DNA from: Sphaerisporangium rhizosphaerae
Lineage (GTDB): Bacteria > Actinomycetota > Actinomycetes > Streptosporangiales > Streptosporangiaceae
DNA: 64,000 bases
Assembly (NCBI RefSeq): GCF_042665155.1
Contig: NZ_JBHTCG010000016.1
Span: forward strand, 1-64,000
Direction of reading: 5' to 3'
Under the pieces are notes generated by a model. That model was not told where the DNA came from. It did not search any database and saw nothing but the letters and a program-made list of their open reading frames with translations. Position 1 is the stretch's first letter, and every line of letters starts with the position of its first letter. Made by a program: the position numbers and the translations under genes. Of the stretch, positions 8,607 to 16,872 are shown one piece after another.

Positions 8607-9646
8607 ACCGTACGGTGACCATACGCGATGTGGCCAGGGCGGCGGGCGTCTCCACGAGCACGGTCAGTTACGTGCTCAGCGGCAAGCGCCCGGTGTCCGC
8701 CGAGACCAGGCGCCGCGTCGAGCATTTCGTGGCCGAGCTCGGATATCACCCCCACGCCGGCGCCCGGGCGCTGGCCAGTAAACGCTCGCACATCATTGCG
8801 CTGGTGGTGCCATTGCGCACCGACGTGTATGTGCCGGTGATGATGGAGATAGCCACCTACGTCACCATGACGGCCCGCAAGCACGGCTACGACGTCTTGC
8901 TGATCACCAACGACGAGGGTCCTGACGGGATCCGCCGGCTGGCCGCGAGCGGCCTGGCCGACGGCGTCATCCTCATGGACGTGGAGCTGGGCGACGAACG
9001 CATCTCCACCTTGGGCGAGCTGCGCACCCAGACGGTGCTCATCGGCCTGCCCGACGACCCGGCCGGGCTGTCGTGCGTCGACCACGACTTCTCCGCCGCG
9101 GGCGCCCTGTGCGTGGATCATCTGGCCGGGCTGGGCCATCGGGAGATCGCTTTCATCGGCTACGGTACCGGCATCTACCGGCGGCGCGCGGGATACGCCG
9201 AGCGCACGCTCGCGGGGTTCCGCGCGCGTGCCGAAGAGCTCCGAATGCGGTTTCTGCACAGTTCCTGCGAGGGGACCTACGAGAGCACCGCGGGCGCGCT
9301 CGGCCACATCCTGTCCGACCGGCCCGGCACCACCGGTTTCGTGGTGCAGAACGAACGAGCGCTCGGGCCGCTGCTCCACCTGCTGCGGACCCGCGGGCGA
9401 ATCGTTCCCGACAAGGCGTCGGTGATCGCTCTGTGCCCCGAGCGCCTGGCCGATCAGTATGCGCCGGCCCTCACGGCGGTCACCGGTGCCGCGAAAGAGC
9501 TCGGCCGCATCGCCGTCGAACAGGTCATCTCACGCATCTTCGCCTCCGTGCGCGGCCGGCGACCGGACGACGCACTCGTGCTGCTCGCCCCCACGCTGAC
9601 CGTCCGCGAGAGCACCGGTCCCGTCCGTCTCAGCGATCCCTCTTAG
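8603..9646 (+). CDS. LacI-family transcriptional regulator 1
   Basis: 347 residues from ATG 8603, overlapping the upstream stop. The N-terminal helix-turn-helix is clear (TIRDVARAAGVSTSTVSYVL, then SGKRPVSAETRRRV), followed by hinge residues LGYHPHAGARALASKRSH and a periplasmic-binding-protein-like effector domain (about 62-345). The extended tail LTVRESTGP is typical of LacI proteins. Being inside the import/hydrolase operon, it probably senses the imported oligosaccharide or its product and represses this operon. Its recognition helix (STSTVSYV) differs from the two other LacI proteins in the window (SIPTVSKV), so it is a candidate reader of a different operator, perhaps TGTTAGCGCTAACA. Confidence 0.9.
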   Translation: MNRTVTIRDVARAAGVSTSTVSYVLSGKRPVSAETRRRVEHFVAELGYHPHAGARALASKRSHIIALVVPLRTDVYVPVMMEIATYVTMTARKHGYDVLLITNDEGPDGIRRLAASGLADGVILMDVELGDERISTLGELRTQTVLIGLPDDPAGLSCVDHDFSAAGALCVDHLAGLGHREIAFIGYGTGIYRRRAGYAERTLAGFRARAEELRMRFLHSSCEGTYESTAGALGHILSDRPGTTGFVVQNERALGPLLHLLRTRGRIVPDKASVIALCPERLADQYAPALTAVTGAAKELGRIAVEQVISRIFASVRGRRPDDALVLLAPTLTVRESTGPVRLSDPS

Positions 9647-9658
9647 GAGCACCTCCGC

Positions 9659-9766
9659 ATGCCCCCGCATCCCCGTTCTCCCAGGCCGGTGCCCACGCCT
9701 GCCGAGCGCGTCCCGCTCTTCCCACGCGACGGCGCGCGGCTTCGCACCCTCCAGGAGCAGGCATGA
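9659..9766 (+). CDS. Possible 35-residue leader peptide coupled to GH42
   Basis: ATG 9659 lies 12 bases after the LacI stop and has AGGAGC upstream. The ORF stops at TGA 9764-9766, overlapping the GH42 start (ATGA). The peptide is Pro/Arg-rich (MPPHPRSPRPVPTPAERV). Its only support is the ribosome site and the overlap; it may serve as a translational coupler, or be chance. Confidence 0.3.
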   Translation: MPPHPRSPRPVPTPAERVPLFPRDGARLRTLQEQA

Positions 9767-11772
9767 CCGCAGACAGACTGACCGCCCGGCTCGGCGGCCT
9801 CGCCTTCGGCGGCGACTACAACCCCGAACAGTGGGATGAGCCCGTCTGGAAGCAGGACGACGATCTGATGCGCGTGGCCGGAGTCAACCTGGCCACGGTG
9901 GGGGTCTTCTCGTGGGCGCTACTGGAGCCGGAGGAGGGACACTACGATTTCGCCTGGCTCGACGCCCACATCCAGCGCCTGCATGCCAACGGAGTCGCCG
10001 TCGACCTGGCCACGCCCACGGCTTCCCCGCCGCCCTGGTTCACCTTGGCCCACCCCGACGCCCTGCCGGTGGGACCGGACGGCGCCCGCCTCACCCACGG
10101 CAGTCGTGACACCTACTGCCTGGCCGCTCCGGCCTACCGGAAGGCCTCCCGCCGCATCGCCGCCGCGCTCGCGCAGCGTTTCGGTGACCACCCGGCGGTC
10201 GTCCTGTGGCACGTGCACAACGAGTACGCCACGTTCTGCTGGTGCGACCACGCCGCCGCCGCCTTCCGCAGATGGCTGCGGGCCCGGCACGGCTCGCTCG
10301 AAGCCCTCAACGAGGCGTGGGGGACGGCGTTCTGGAGTCAGCACTACACCTCCTGGGAGCAGGTGCTGCCGCCGCGGGCCACCCAGTGGCATCGCAATCC
10401 CGGCCAGTGCCTGGACTACCACCGCTTCTGGTCCGACGAGGTCGTGGCCGCCTACAGGGAGCAGCGTGATGCCATCCGCGCGCACAGCGACCGGCCGGTG
10501 ACCACCAATCTGATGCTCCCCGCGTATCAGAACCTGGATCTGTGGGCCTTCGGTCGCGAGGTCGATCTGGTCGCCATCGACCATTACCCCAGCGCGCCCG
10601 GCATGGGGGCCGCCGCCGACACCGCCTTCGGCGCCGACAGGGCCCGGTCCCTGGCGGGGGGCCGCCCGTGGCTGCTGATGGAACAGGGCACCAGCACCGT
10701 GTACGACACCGACCGGGTCCTGACCAAGGAGCCGGGGGACATGCTGCGGCACACCCTCGGCCACATCGCCCGCGGCTCGGAGGGCGCCCTGTTCTTCCAG
10801 TGGCGCCAGTCCCGCGCGGGAGCCGAGCAGTGGCACTCGGCGATGGTCCCGCACGCGGGAGCCGACAGCCGGATCTTCCGTGAGGTCCGGGCCCTCGGCG
10901 AAGCGGTCGCCCGCCTGGGCGAACTCGCGGGCTCGACCGTCACCGCTCAGGCGGCCGTCCTCCACGACGCCGACGCCTGGTGGGCCATGGACGGCGACGG
11001 CCTGCCCTCGCCGGATCTCGACTACCATGACGCACTGCGCCGCGCGCATCAGGCTCTGTGGGAGAACGGCGTCACCGCCGACCTCGCCCACCCCGCACAC
11101 GATCTGGGCCGCTACCGGCTCGTCATCGCCCCCGCCCTGTACCTGCTCTCCGACGCGGGCGCCGCGAACCTGCGCCGCTACGTCCAGGGCGGCGGGACGC
11201 TGCTCGTCCAGCACTTCAGCGGTGCCGTCGACGAGCGCCCGCACGCCCGCCTCGGCGGCTACCCCGCGCCGCCGCTGCGCGAGGCGCTGGGCATCCGTGT
11301 CGAGGAGTACCGGCCACTGCGGCGGGACGAGCGGATCGTCCTGTCCGACGGCGCCCGCGCGAGCGTGTGGAGCGAGGCGCTGCGCGCCGAAGGCGCCGAG
11401 CTGATCGCGGCCTACACCCACGGCATGCTCGCCGGCGCGCCCGCCCTCACCCGGCACCGCTTCGGCGGCGGCCAGGGTTGGTATCTTTCCACCCGCCTCG
11501 ACGACACCGGCTACGCCGAACTGATCGCCCGGCTGCTCGGCGAGGCCGGCGTCGCCCCTGAGACGCCCGGCCTGCCGCGCGGCGTCGAAGCCGTCACCCG
11601 CCACGCCGCCGACGGCCGCCGCTGGCGGTTCCTGATCAACCACACGGCTCAGGCCGTAGCCCTGCCCTGGCCCGGCCACGACCTGCTGACGGACGGGCCG
11701 GTGGACGAACTGCCACCGGGCGGCTGTGCCGTGCTGAGGCAAGAGCCGGATGGGACCGGCAGCTCACCGTGA
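9763..11772 (+). CDS. GH42 beta-galactosidase (intracellular)
   Basis: 669 residues. ATG 9763 follows CAGGAGCAGGC, and the protein opens with the GH42 signature GGDYNPEQW (16-24). The catalytic acid/base is Glu154 in HVHNEYA and the nucleophile Glu307 in LLMEQGTS. The TIM barrel covers about 10-380, followed by the trimerisation (class I glutamine-amidotransferase-like) and C-terminal domains typical of the family. There is no signal peptide, so it acts on galactosides imported by the upstream transporter. GH42 enzymes cleave terminal beta-1,3/1,4/1,6-galactose, for example from galactan or xyloglucan side chains. The frame stays open upstream to 9073, but that is a shadow of lacI. Confidence 0.92.
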   Translation: MTADRLTARLGGLAFGGDYNPEQWDEPVWKQDDDLMRVAGVNLATVGVFSWALLEPEEGHYDFAWLDAHIQRLHANGVAVDLATPTASPPPWFTLAHPDALPVGPDGARLTHGSRDTYCLAAPAYRKASRRIAAALAQRFGDHPAVVLWHVHNEYATFCWCDHAAAAFRRWLRARHGSLEALNEAWGTAFWSQHYTSWEQVLPPRATQWHRNPGQCLDYHRFWSDEVVAAYREQRDAIRAHSDRPVTTNLMLPAYQNLDLWAFGREVDLVAIDHYPSAPGMGAAADTAFGADRARSLAGGRPWLLMEQGTSTVYDTDRVLTKEPGDMLRHTLGHIARGSEGALFFQWRQSRAGAEQWHSAMVPHAGADSRIFREVRALGEAVARLGELAGSTVTAQAAVLHDADAWWAMDGDGLPSPDLDYHDALRRAHQALWENGVTADLAHPAHDLGRYRLVIAPALYLLSDAGAANLRRYVQGGGTLLVQHFSGAVDERPHARLGGYPAPPLREALGIRVEEYRPLRRDERIVLSDGARASVWSEALRAEGAELIAAYTHGMLAGAPALTRHRFGGGQGWYLSTRLDDTGYAELIARLLGEAGVAPETPGLPRGVEAVTRHAADGRRWRFLINHTAQAVALPWPGHDLLTDGPVDELPPGGCAVLRQEPDGTGSSP

Positions 11773-11828
11773 CCCTGTCACCGCTCTGTCGGCAGTGTCG
11801 CTTCGTCTCCGATGAAAGGACCCACGGG

Positions 11829-13298
11829 GTGTCAGACCATGCCCCCAATCCGGTCATCGCCGGATTCCATCCCGACCCCAGCGTCTGCCGCGTCGGCGAC
11901 GACTACTACCTCGCCTGCTCCAGTTTCGAGTACTTCCCCGGCGTGCCCATCTTCCACAGCCGTGACCTGGTGCACTGGACGCAGATCGGCAACGCGCTGG
12001 AGCGGCCCGCCCAGCTGCGCCTGCCCGCCGGCACGTCCTCCTCGGGCGGGGTTTACGCGCCCACGCTCCGCCACCACGACGGCCGGTTCTGGCTGGCCGT
12101 CACCAACGTGAGCGACGGCGAAGGCAACCTGCTGTTCACCGCCACGGACCCCGCCGGACCGTGGTCCGACCCGATCCGGCTGTCCGGCGTGCCCGGCATC
12201 GACCCCGATCTGGCCTGGGACGAGGACGGCGCCTGCTGGTGCACCTTCGCCGGGATCGGCCAGGTCCGTATCGACCCGTGGACGGGACGGACGGCCGAGG
12301 AGCCGCGAAAGCTGTGGTCCGGCACCCCGGGCGCCGCCGCCCCGGAGGCGCCGCACCTCTACCGGATCGGCGAGTACTGGTACCTGCTCATCGCGGAGGG
12401 CGGCACCGAGCGCGGCCATGGCGTGTCGGTCGCCCGCGGTCCCGCGCCGGGCGGGCCGTTCGAGCCGTGCCCGGCCAACCCGATTCTGACGCACCGCAGC
12501 ACCGGCCACCCGATCCAGAACACCGGCCATGCCGATCTCGTCCAGGCCCGTGATGGATCGTGGTGGATGGTCCTGCTCGGAGTACGGCCACGCGGGGGGA
12601 CTCCCGGCTGGCACGTCCTCGGCCGCGAGACCTTCCTCGCCCCGGTGACCTGGGTGGACGGCTGGCCCGTCGTCGGCGAGCTCGTCTCCGGCGCACCGGC
12701 CGGATCCGGTGCGGTGAGCAGGGACGACTTCGACCTCGCCGAACTTCGGCCGTACTGGATCTCCGTGCGAAGCCGGTCGGCGGACTCCTGCACCACGAAG
12801 GAACGGCCCGGCTGGCTGACCCTCCGTGCACGAGGCGCATCCCTGGACGACGCCGACGTGGCCTTCCTCGGCCGCCGCGTCCAGCACCTGAGATGGCGCG
12901 CACGCACGCTGATCGACCCCACGCGGGGGAGCGGCGGCCTCGCCGTCCGGCTCGACGAGCGACACCACTACGAGATCGAGGCGGCCGACGGGCGGGTGCG
13001 CGTCATCGCCCGCATCGGCTCGCTGCGCACCGTGGCGGCCGAGCGGGCGGTGCCCGCCGGGCCGCTGGCACTGGGCGTTCACGCGGACGACCTGCCGCCC
13101 AAGGACGCCCGCTCCGGGCCGGACACGCTCTCGTTCGGCATCGAGACCGAGGACGGCGCGTTCACGGTGCTCGCCGCTCTAGACGGCCGTTACCTGTCCA
13201 CCGAGGTGGCGGGCGGCTTCACCGGCCGGGTGATCGGCATGTACGCCGCGACCGGCGAGGCCCACTTCGACTGGTTCGCCTACGAGGGCAGGCCGTGA
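11829..13298 (+). CDS. GH43 beta-xylosidase / alpha-L-arabinofuranosidase (intracellular)
   Basis: 489 residues from GTG 11829, with AAAGGA eight bases upstream; an in-frame ATG-like extension to 11769 lacks a ribosome site. The five-bladed propeller shows the family triad: base Asp16 (HPDPSVC), pKa-modulating Asp125 (GIDPDLAW) and acid Glu173 (PEAPHLY). Residues about 310-489 form the beta-sandwich C-terminal domain of GH43 xylosidases (DUF1349/concanavalin-like). No signal peptide is present. It is the last gene of the import operon and probably removes xylose or arabinose from imported oligosaccharides alongside GH42. Confidence 0.9.
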   Translation: MSDHAPNPVIAGFHPDPSVCRVGDDYYLACSSFEYFPGVPIFHSRDLVHWTQIGNALERPAQLRLPAGTSSSGGVYAPTLRHHDGRFWLAVTNVSDGEGNLLFTATDPAGPWSDPIRLSGVPGIDPDLAWDEDGACWCTFAGIGQVRIDPWTGRTAEEPRKLWSGTPGAAAPEAPHLYRIGEYWYLLIAEGGTERGHGVSVARGPAPGGPFEPCPANPILTHRSTGHPIQNTGHADLVQARDGSWWMVLLGVRPRGGTPGWHVLGRETFLAPVTWVDGWPVVGELVSGAPAGSGAVSRDDFDLAELRPYWISVRSRSADSCTTKERPGWLTLRARGASLDDADVAFLGRRVQHLRWRARTLIDPTRGSGGLAVRLDERHHYEIEAADGRVRVIARIGSLRTVAAERAVPAGPLALGVHADDLPPKDARSGPDTLSFGIETEDGAFTVLAALDGRYLSTEVAGGFTGRVIGMYAATGEAHFDWFAYEGRP

Positions 13299-13688
13299 AC
13301 AGCGCCTTCACCGGCCGGTCAGGCGTCGGTCAGCCGAAGTAGCGGGGGCCATGCTCCTCAGAAACCCGGGTGAAAGTTTCTCGCGAAACCGTACTGTCGA
13401 ACATCCGTTGCGGGAAGCCGTGTCGTACCGGCGCCGAGCGGCCGTGTCGTTGCGCCGAACACGCAGCTTCCCCTGTCCGCGTCGGTGCTCGCGGGCGACT
13501 CTGGCCGGTGCCGGAGGACGGGCGCGGGCCTGGGATCAGGCAAGAAACTTTTCCAGGCTTGCTCTATAGTTCCCTTGAGGTGCTGGCTGTGAGCCTGCCG
13601 CCCCTCGTCTTTCTGGGCCCGTCGTCCATCTGGGCACGTCGCCGACGGTACGGTTCTCGCGGCCCACCGTGGATGGGGAAGGGTTAAC
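13299..13688. other. Intergenic region upstream of lacI 2
   Basis: 390 bases without a gene. It contains one clear GAAANTTTC site (13371) and a degenerate one, GAAACTTTTC at about 13543, probably for autoregulation of the downstream LacI gene. Confidence 0.6.
13371..13381. promoter_or_regulatory. GAAANTTTC operator, site B5 (TGAAAGTTTCT)
   Basis: Core GAAAGTTTC, about 310 bases upstream of lacI 2 and 73 bases after the GH43 stop. Confidence 0.6.
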
Positions 13689-14732
13689 GTGACCGACAAC
13701 CGAACGGGCGAGCCGGCGGACGAGCAGGACGAACGAGGCGAGGCCCCCGGTTCGGTCACCATCGCCTACATCGCCGAGTCCGCGGGTGTCTCGATCCCCA
13801 CGGTGTCCAAAGTCCTGAATGGACGGTCGGGAGTCTCGGGGCAGACCCGTGCCCGTGTCGAGGAACTGATCAACCGGTACGGCTACCGCAGACCCTCGGG
13901 CAGCCGGGGCAACGTCGTGGAGCTCGTGTTCCGCGAGCTGGAGAACATGTGGGCCGTGGAGATCATCCGCGGCGTCGAGCAGGTGGCCCGCAAGAATCGC
14001 GTCGGAGTCATGATCTCGAAGCTCGGCCTCCATGACACGCCCGCGATGTCCATCGACGACACGGTCGGCCGCCGCCCTCGCTGCGTCCTGTCGGTGGCGC
14101 AGTTGTCGCCGTCCGAACGCGAGAAGCTGAAGACGAAAGGGATCCCGTTCGTCGTCTTCGATCCGATCGACGAACTGCCGGACGATGTGCCCTTCGTGGG
14201 CACCACCAACTGGCGAGGCGGCCAGGCGGCCACCCGCCATCTGCTCGAACTGGGACATCGCCGCATCGCGATGATCAGCGGCCCGGATCATACGTTCTGC
14301 CGGGCCCGAACGGCCGGTTATCTCTCCGCACTGGCCACGGCCGGCGTCCCCGCCGATCCCGGGCTCTTGGTCCGCACCCTTCTCACGCGCGAACATGGGA
14401 GTGAGGCGGCGCGTGAGCTCCTTTCCAGGCCCGACCGGCCGACCGCGATCTTCGCCGCGAACGACCTGCAGGCGCTCGGCGTCTACCAGGCGGCTCGCGA
14501 GCTGGGACTGTCCATCCCCGGGGACCTGAGCGTGGTGGGCTTCGACGATCTCCCGGTCGTGGGATGGGTGGACCCTCCGCTGACCACGGTCCACCAGCCC
14601 CTCAGCGAGATGGCGGCCGCGGCCACGGAGCTGGCCCTGGCTCTCGGCCGCGGGGAGCCGACTCAGCAGGTCGGCCTGGAGATCGCGACCACCCTTACGA
14701 TCCGCGAGAGCACGGCGCCGCCGAAGCACTGA
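13689..14732 (+). CDS. LacI-family transcriptional regulator 2 (paralogue of the 23943 regulator)
   Basis: 347 residues from GTG 13689 with GGGGAAGGG upstream. A 22-residue acidic lead precedes the helix-turn-helix (TIAYIAESAGVSIPTVSKVL, then NGRSGVSGQTRARV). The effector domain contains signature strings shared with the 23943 protein: MEIIRGVE-like, PFVVFDP, NDLQALGVYQAARELGL and VVGFDDLP. The two are plainly paralogues, differing mostly in the ligand-binding loops. Because GAAANTTTC motifs sit upstream of both regulators' neighbourhoods and both have the same recognition helix, I infer they bind that operator and respond to different hemicellulose sugars. It is monocistronic. Confidence 0.9.
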   Translation: MTDNRTGEPADEQDERGEAPGSVTIAYIAESAGVSIPTVSKVLNGRSGVSGQTRARVEELINRYGYRRPSGSRGNVVELVFRELENMWAVEIIRGVEQVARKNRVGVMISKLGLHDTPAMSIDDTVGRRPRCVLSVAQLSPSEREKLKTKGIPFVVFDPIDELPDDVPFVGTTNWRGGQAATRHLLELGHRRIAMISGPDHTFCRARTAGYLSALATAGVPADPGLLVRTLLTREHGSEAARELLSRPDRPTAIFAANDLQALGVYQAARELGLSIPGDLSVVGFDDLPVVGWVDPPLTTVHQPLSEMAAAATELALALGRGEPTQQVGLEIATTLTIRESTAPPKH

Positions 14733-14758
14733 GCCGCCGAGCGGGAGCTCGGTGCGGC
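14733..14758. terminator. Weak bidirectional stem-loop between lacI 2 and araC
   Basis: GCCGCCGAGC pairs imperfectly with GCTCGGTGCGGC between two convergent stop codons. No T-tract. Confidence 0.4.
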
Positions 14759-14787
14759 ACGGCCTGCCGCGAGATGGCCAAGGCGGT

Positions 14788-15600
14788 CTAGCCAGGGTTG
14801 ATCGGGGTACCGCCGATGACAGGCTGGGCGGCGCGGACGCTGCGCGGACCGGCCCCGAGTTCGCGGCGGCACGCCTTGTTGAACGCCTGCAGGTCGGGGA
14901 TGCCGACGGAGAGCGCGACCGCGGGGATGGACAGAGTCGTGGCACGCAGGAAGTGGCGTGCCCGTTCCATGCGGCGGGCACGGAGGTATCCGACCACGGT
15001 CTCCCCCGTGGTGGCGCGGAACAGCCGGGTCAGGTGGTTGTGCGAGACGCCCGCGGCCTTCGCGATCTCCGCAACCGTCAGCGGCTCCGCCATCCGGGTC
15101 TCTATCAGCGACAGCGCCGTCGCGACCGCGGGGTGAACCGTCCGCGTGCTCCGGGCCTTCGGCGGGGCCAGATGGGCGACCCGCCACAGGGCGGCCCACA
15201 CCTCGGCGGCCGCTCGTGCCGGAGTGTGCGGCCAGGCGGCCAACGCCTGACGAAGCTGCGCCGTGAGAGCGGCAAGCTCGGCACCCGCGTCCTGGATCAC
15301 CGGGATGCGGGCCGGCGAGCCGGCCGGCTTCAGGCACAGATGCACGTAGAGGTGCTCGGAGCGCCCCCGGTAGTGATAACGCACCTGCGCGCCGGGCGGA
15401 ATGAGGCTGACCCGGCCGGGACGGATCAGGTGTGCGGTGCCGTTCAGCGTCAGGTCCGCTTCATAGCTGTAAAGGTGCAACTGCCACAGGTCCGGCAGCG
15501 AGAACACGTCCACGTGGCCCGCCGGGCCGTGTACGCCGATGCCGACGGCGGCGAGAGCGGGGGGCTCGTCGAGATGCGCGAGGACGGAGTGCACCGGCAT
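14788..15600 (-). CDS. AraC-family transcriptional regulator with cupin sensor domain
   Basis: About 270 residues. The frame is open to 15708, but that overlaps the divergent gene, so I prefer ATG 15600 (MPVHSVLAHLDEPP); no strong ribosome site decides it. The N-terminal half (PDLWQLHLYSYEADL, LIRPGRVSLIPPGAQVRYHY) is an AraC-binding cupin. The C-terminal 100 residues carry two helix-turn-helix units (LTVAEIAKAAGVSHNHLTRL and ALSVGIPDLQAFNKACRREL). It is divergent from a phytanoyl-CoA dioxygenase-family gene about 94 bases away, which it probably controls in response to a small molecule or sugar. Confidence 0.85.
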   Translation of the reverse strand: MPVHSVLAHLDEPPALAAVGIGVHGPAGHVDVFSLPDLWQLHLYSYEADLTLNGTAHLIRPGRVSLIPPGAQVRYHYRGRSEHLYVHLCLKPAGSPARIPVIQDAGAELAALTAQLRQALAAWPHTPARAAAEVWAALWRVAHLAPPKARSTRTVHPAVATALSLIETRMAEPLTVAEIAKAAGVSHNHLTRLFRATTGETVVGYLRARRMERARHFLRATTLSIPAVALSVGIPDLQAFNKACRRELGAGPRSVRAAQPVIGGTPINPG

Positions 15601-15693
15601 GTTGTACCACGGGCCGCAGATGGTGAGAATCAACCACTTGAGGGTGAACGGGGCCCACCTGATGGGCCGTGGTTCGCGCCTAGAGTGGCGGCC

Positions 15694-16509
15694 ATGAGGA
15701 ACAGGCAAGCCCTGCTCGGCTCGGTCGAGATGGCGCGCTTCGTGGCGCGCGGGTCACTGCGCCTGGACGCGGTGGTGCCGGCGGAGATGAACGCCGAGGG
15801 GCTGGCGGTGCTGGCGGACGGCGTGCCGCAGGTGCCCTTCGGCACGCCCCTGTCAGAGGCTTACGCGGAAGGTTCGTTCGTCCGCCGACTGCTGAGGATT
15901 CCGCAGGTCGCGGGGGCGCTGCGCAGCCTGGTGGGCCCTGAGCCGACGGTGGACCACCACTTCGTGCACGTCCGCGAACCCGGCGGCGGGGACGCGCAGC
16001 CGCTGCACGGCGACGCCATCATCGACGTCCGGCCGGACGCCTTCGACGTGCAGCTCATGTACTACCCGCAGGCGGTGACGCTGGAGATGGGCGGAACCCT
16101 CAGTGTGCCCGGCAGTCACCTGCGCCGGATCAACGAATCCGACACCGGCCGCTATCAGAACCTGCGCGGCCAGGACCGGCTGGTCTGCCCCGCCGGCACG
16201 GTGGTGTTTCTGCACCACGGCCTGTGGCACGGCGGCCGGCGCAACTCCAGCGGCGTCGCCCGCTACATGCTCAAGATCCGCTTCAATCCGACGGTGCGTC
16301 AGCGGCGCCTGTGGGACACCTCGGACCTGGACGATCCGCGGGTGGTCGCGGAACTGGACGCGACGTTCCCCTGGTACGAGCCGGCGACGGGCCGGCTGGA
16401 GCGGTACAACCGCGTCCTGCTCTGGCGGGCGCTGACCGGCGACGACCGTTTCGACATCGACTACTGGGTGACCAGGGTCTCCAACCGCCCGGAAGAGGTC
16501 ACGGCATGA
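15694..16509 (+). CDS. Phytanoyl-CoA dioxygenase (PhyH)-family Fe(II)/2-oxoglutarate oxygenase
   Basis: 271 residues from ATG 15694. A double-stranded beta-helix oxygenase is indicated by the HxD motif at His105-Gly-Asp107 (PLHGDAIIDV) and the distal histidine, probably His179 in GLWHGG, followed by basic residues that could bind 2-oxoglutarate. The strand GGTLSVPGSHL is typical of PhyH proteins. The substrate is not predictable. It overlaps the next ORF (ATGA) and is divergent from an AraC regulator, giving a self-contained three-gene module inserted among the glycosidases. Confidence 0.8.
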   Translation: MRNRQALLGSVEMARFVARGSLRLDAVVPAEMNAEGLAVLADGVPQVPFGTPLSEAYAEGSFVRRLLRIPQVAGALRSLVGPEPTVDHHFVHVREPGGGDAQPLHGDAIIDVRPDAFDVQLMYYPQAVTLEMGGTLSVPGSHLRRINESDTGRYQNLRGQDRLVCPAGTVVFLHHGLWHGGRRNSSGVARYMLKIRFNPTVRQRRLWDTSDLDDPRVVAELDATFPWYEPATGRLERYNRVLLWRALTGDDRFDIDYWVTRVSNRPEEVTA

Positions 16510-16817
16510 CGGACACGCCGACTCGCACCCCGGTGCTCCGGCAGCAGGTGCTGGTGCTGTATCTGGCCAACTCCGCCCTGGACTCCCATGTCGTCGGCTG
16601 GGCGCGGTACGACGGCACGGGCCGTACCTCTCCCACCACAGGCGACAGCGACGAGCCGCCGTACGAGTCGGGGATCGCGGCTCTGCTGGACGGCTGGCGG
16701 CTCATCCAGGCCGCTCAGCTGATCCCGCCCTACCCAGGCCACGAATACGATGTCTCCTTCCTTAAGCACGAGTTCTTCTTCGAACGGATCGTCGACGCCC
16801 ACCCGCTTCCGGTCTGA
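16506..16817 (+). CDS. Small protein of unknown function coupled to the PhyH gene
   Basis: 103 residues from ATG 16506, overlapping the PhyH stop. It is soluble, rich in aromatic and acidic residues, and contains VLVLYLANSALDSHVVGWAR and a C-terminal LKHEFFFERIVD. I recognise no family. The tight overlap suggests it acts with the oxygenase, for example as a partner subunit. Codon use is like that of its neighbours. Confidence 0.7.
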   Translation: MTDTPTRTPVLRQQVLVLYLANSALDSHVVGWARYDGTGRTSPTTGDSDEPPYESGIAALLDGWRLIQAAQLIPPYPGHEYDVSFLKHEFFFERIVDAHPLPV

Positions 16818-16851
16818 CCGGCGCCGGGCACGTGATGCTTCCGACGCCGGT
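16817..16851. terminator. Possible bidirectional terminator
   Basis: ACCGGCG (16817-16823) pairs with CGCCGGT (16845-16851) between convergent stops at 16817 and 16873. The stem is short, so confidence is limited. Confidence 0.4.
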
Positions 16852-16872
16852 GAGTGATGTCGCCGACCGGTG

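Noticed and set aside
9073..9762. Long upstream extension of the GH42 frame
   Set aside because: It overlaps lacI in another frame and reads as an Arg-rich shadow; ATG 9763 has a ribosome site and begins the GH42 fold.
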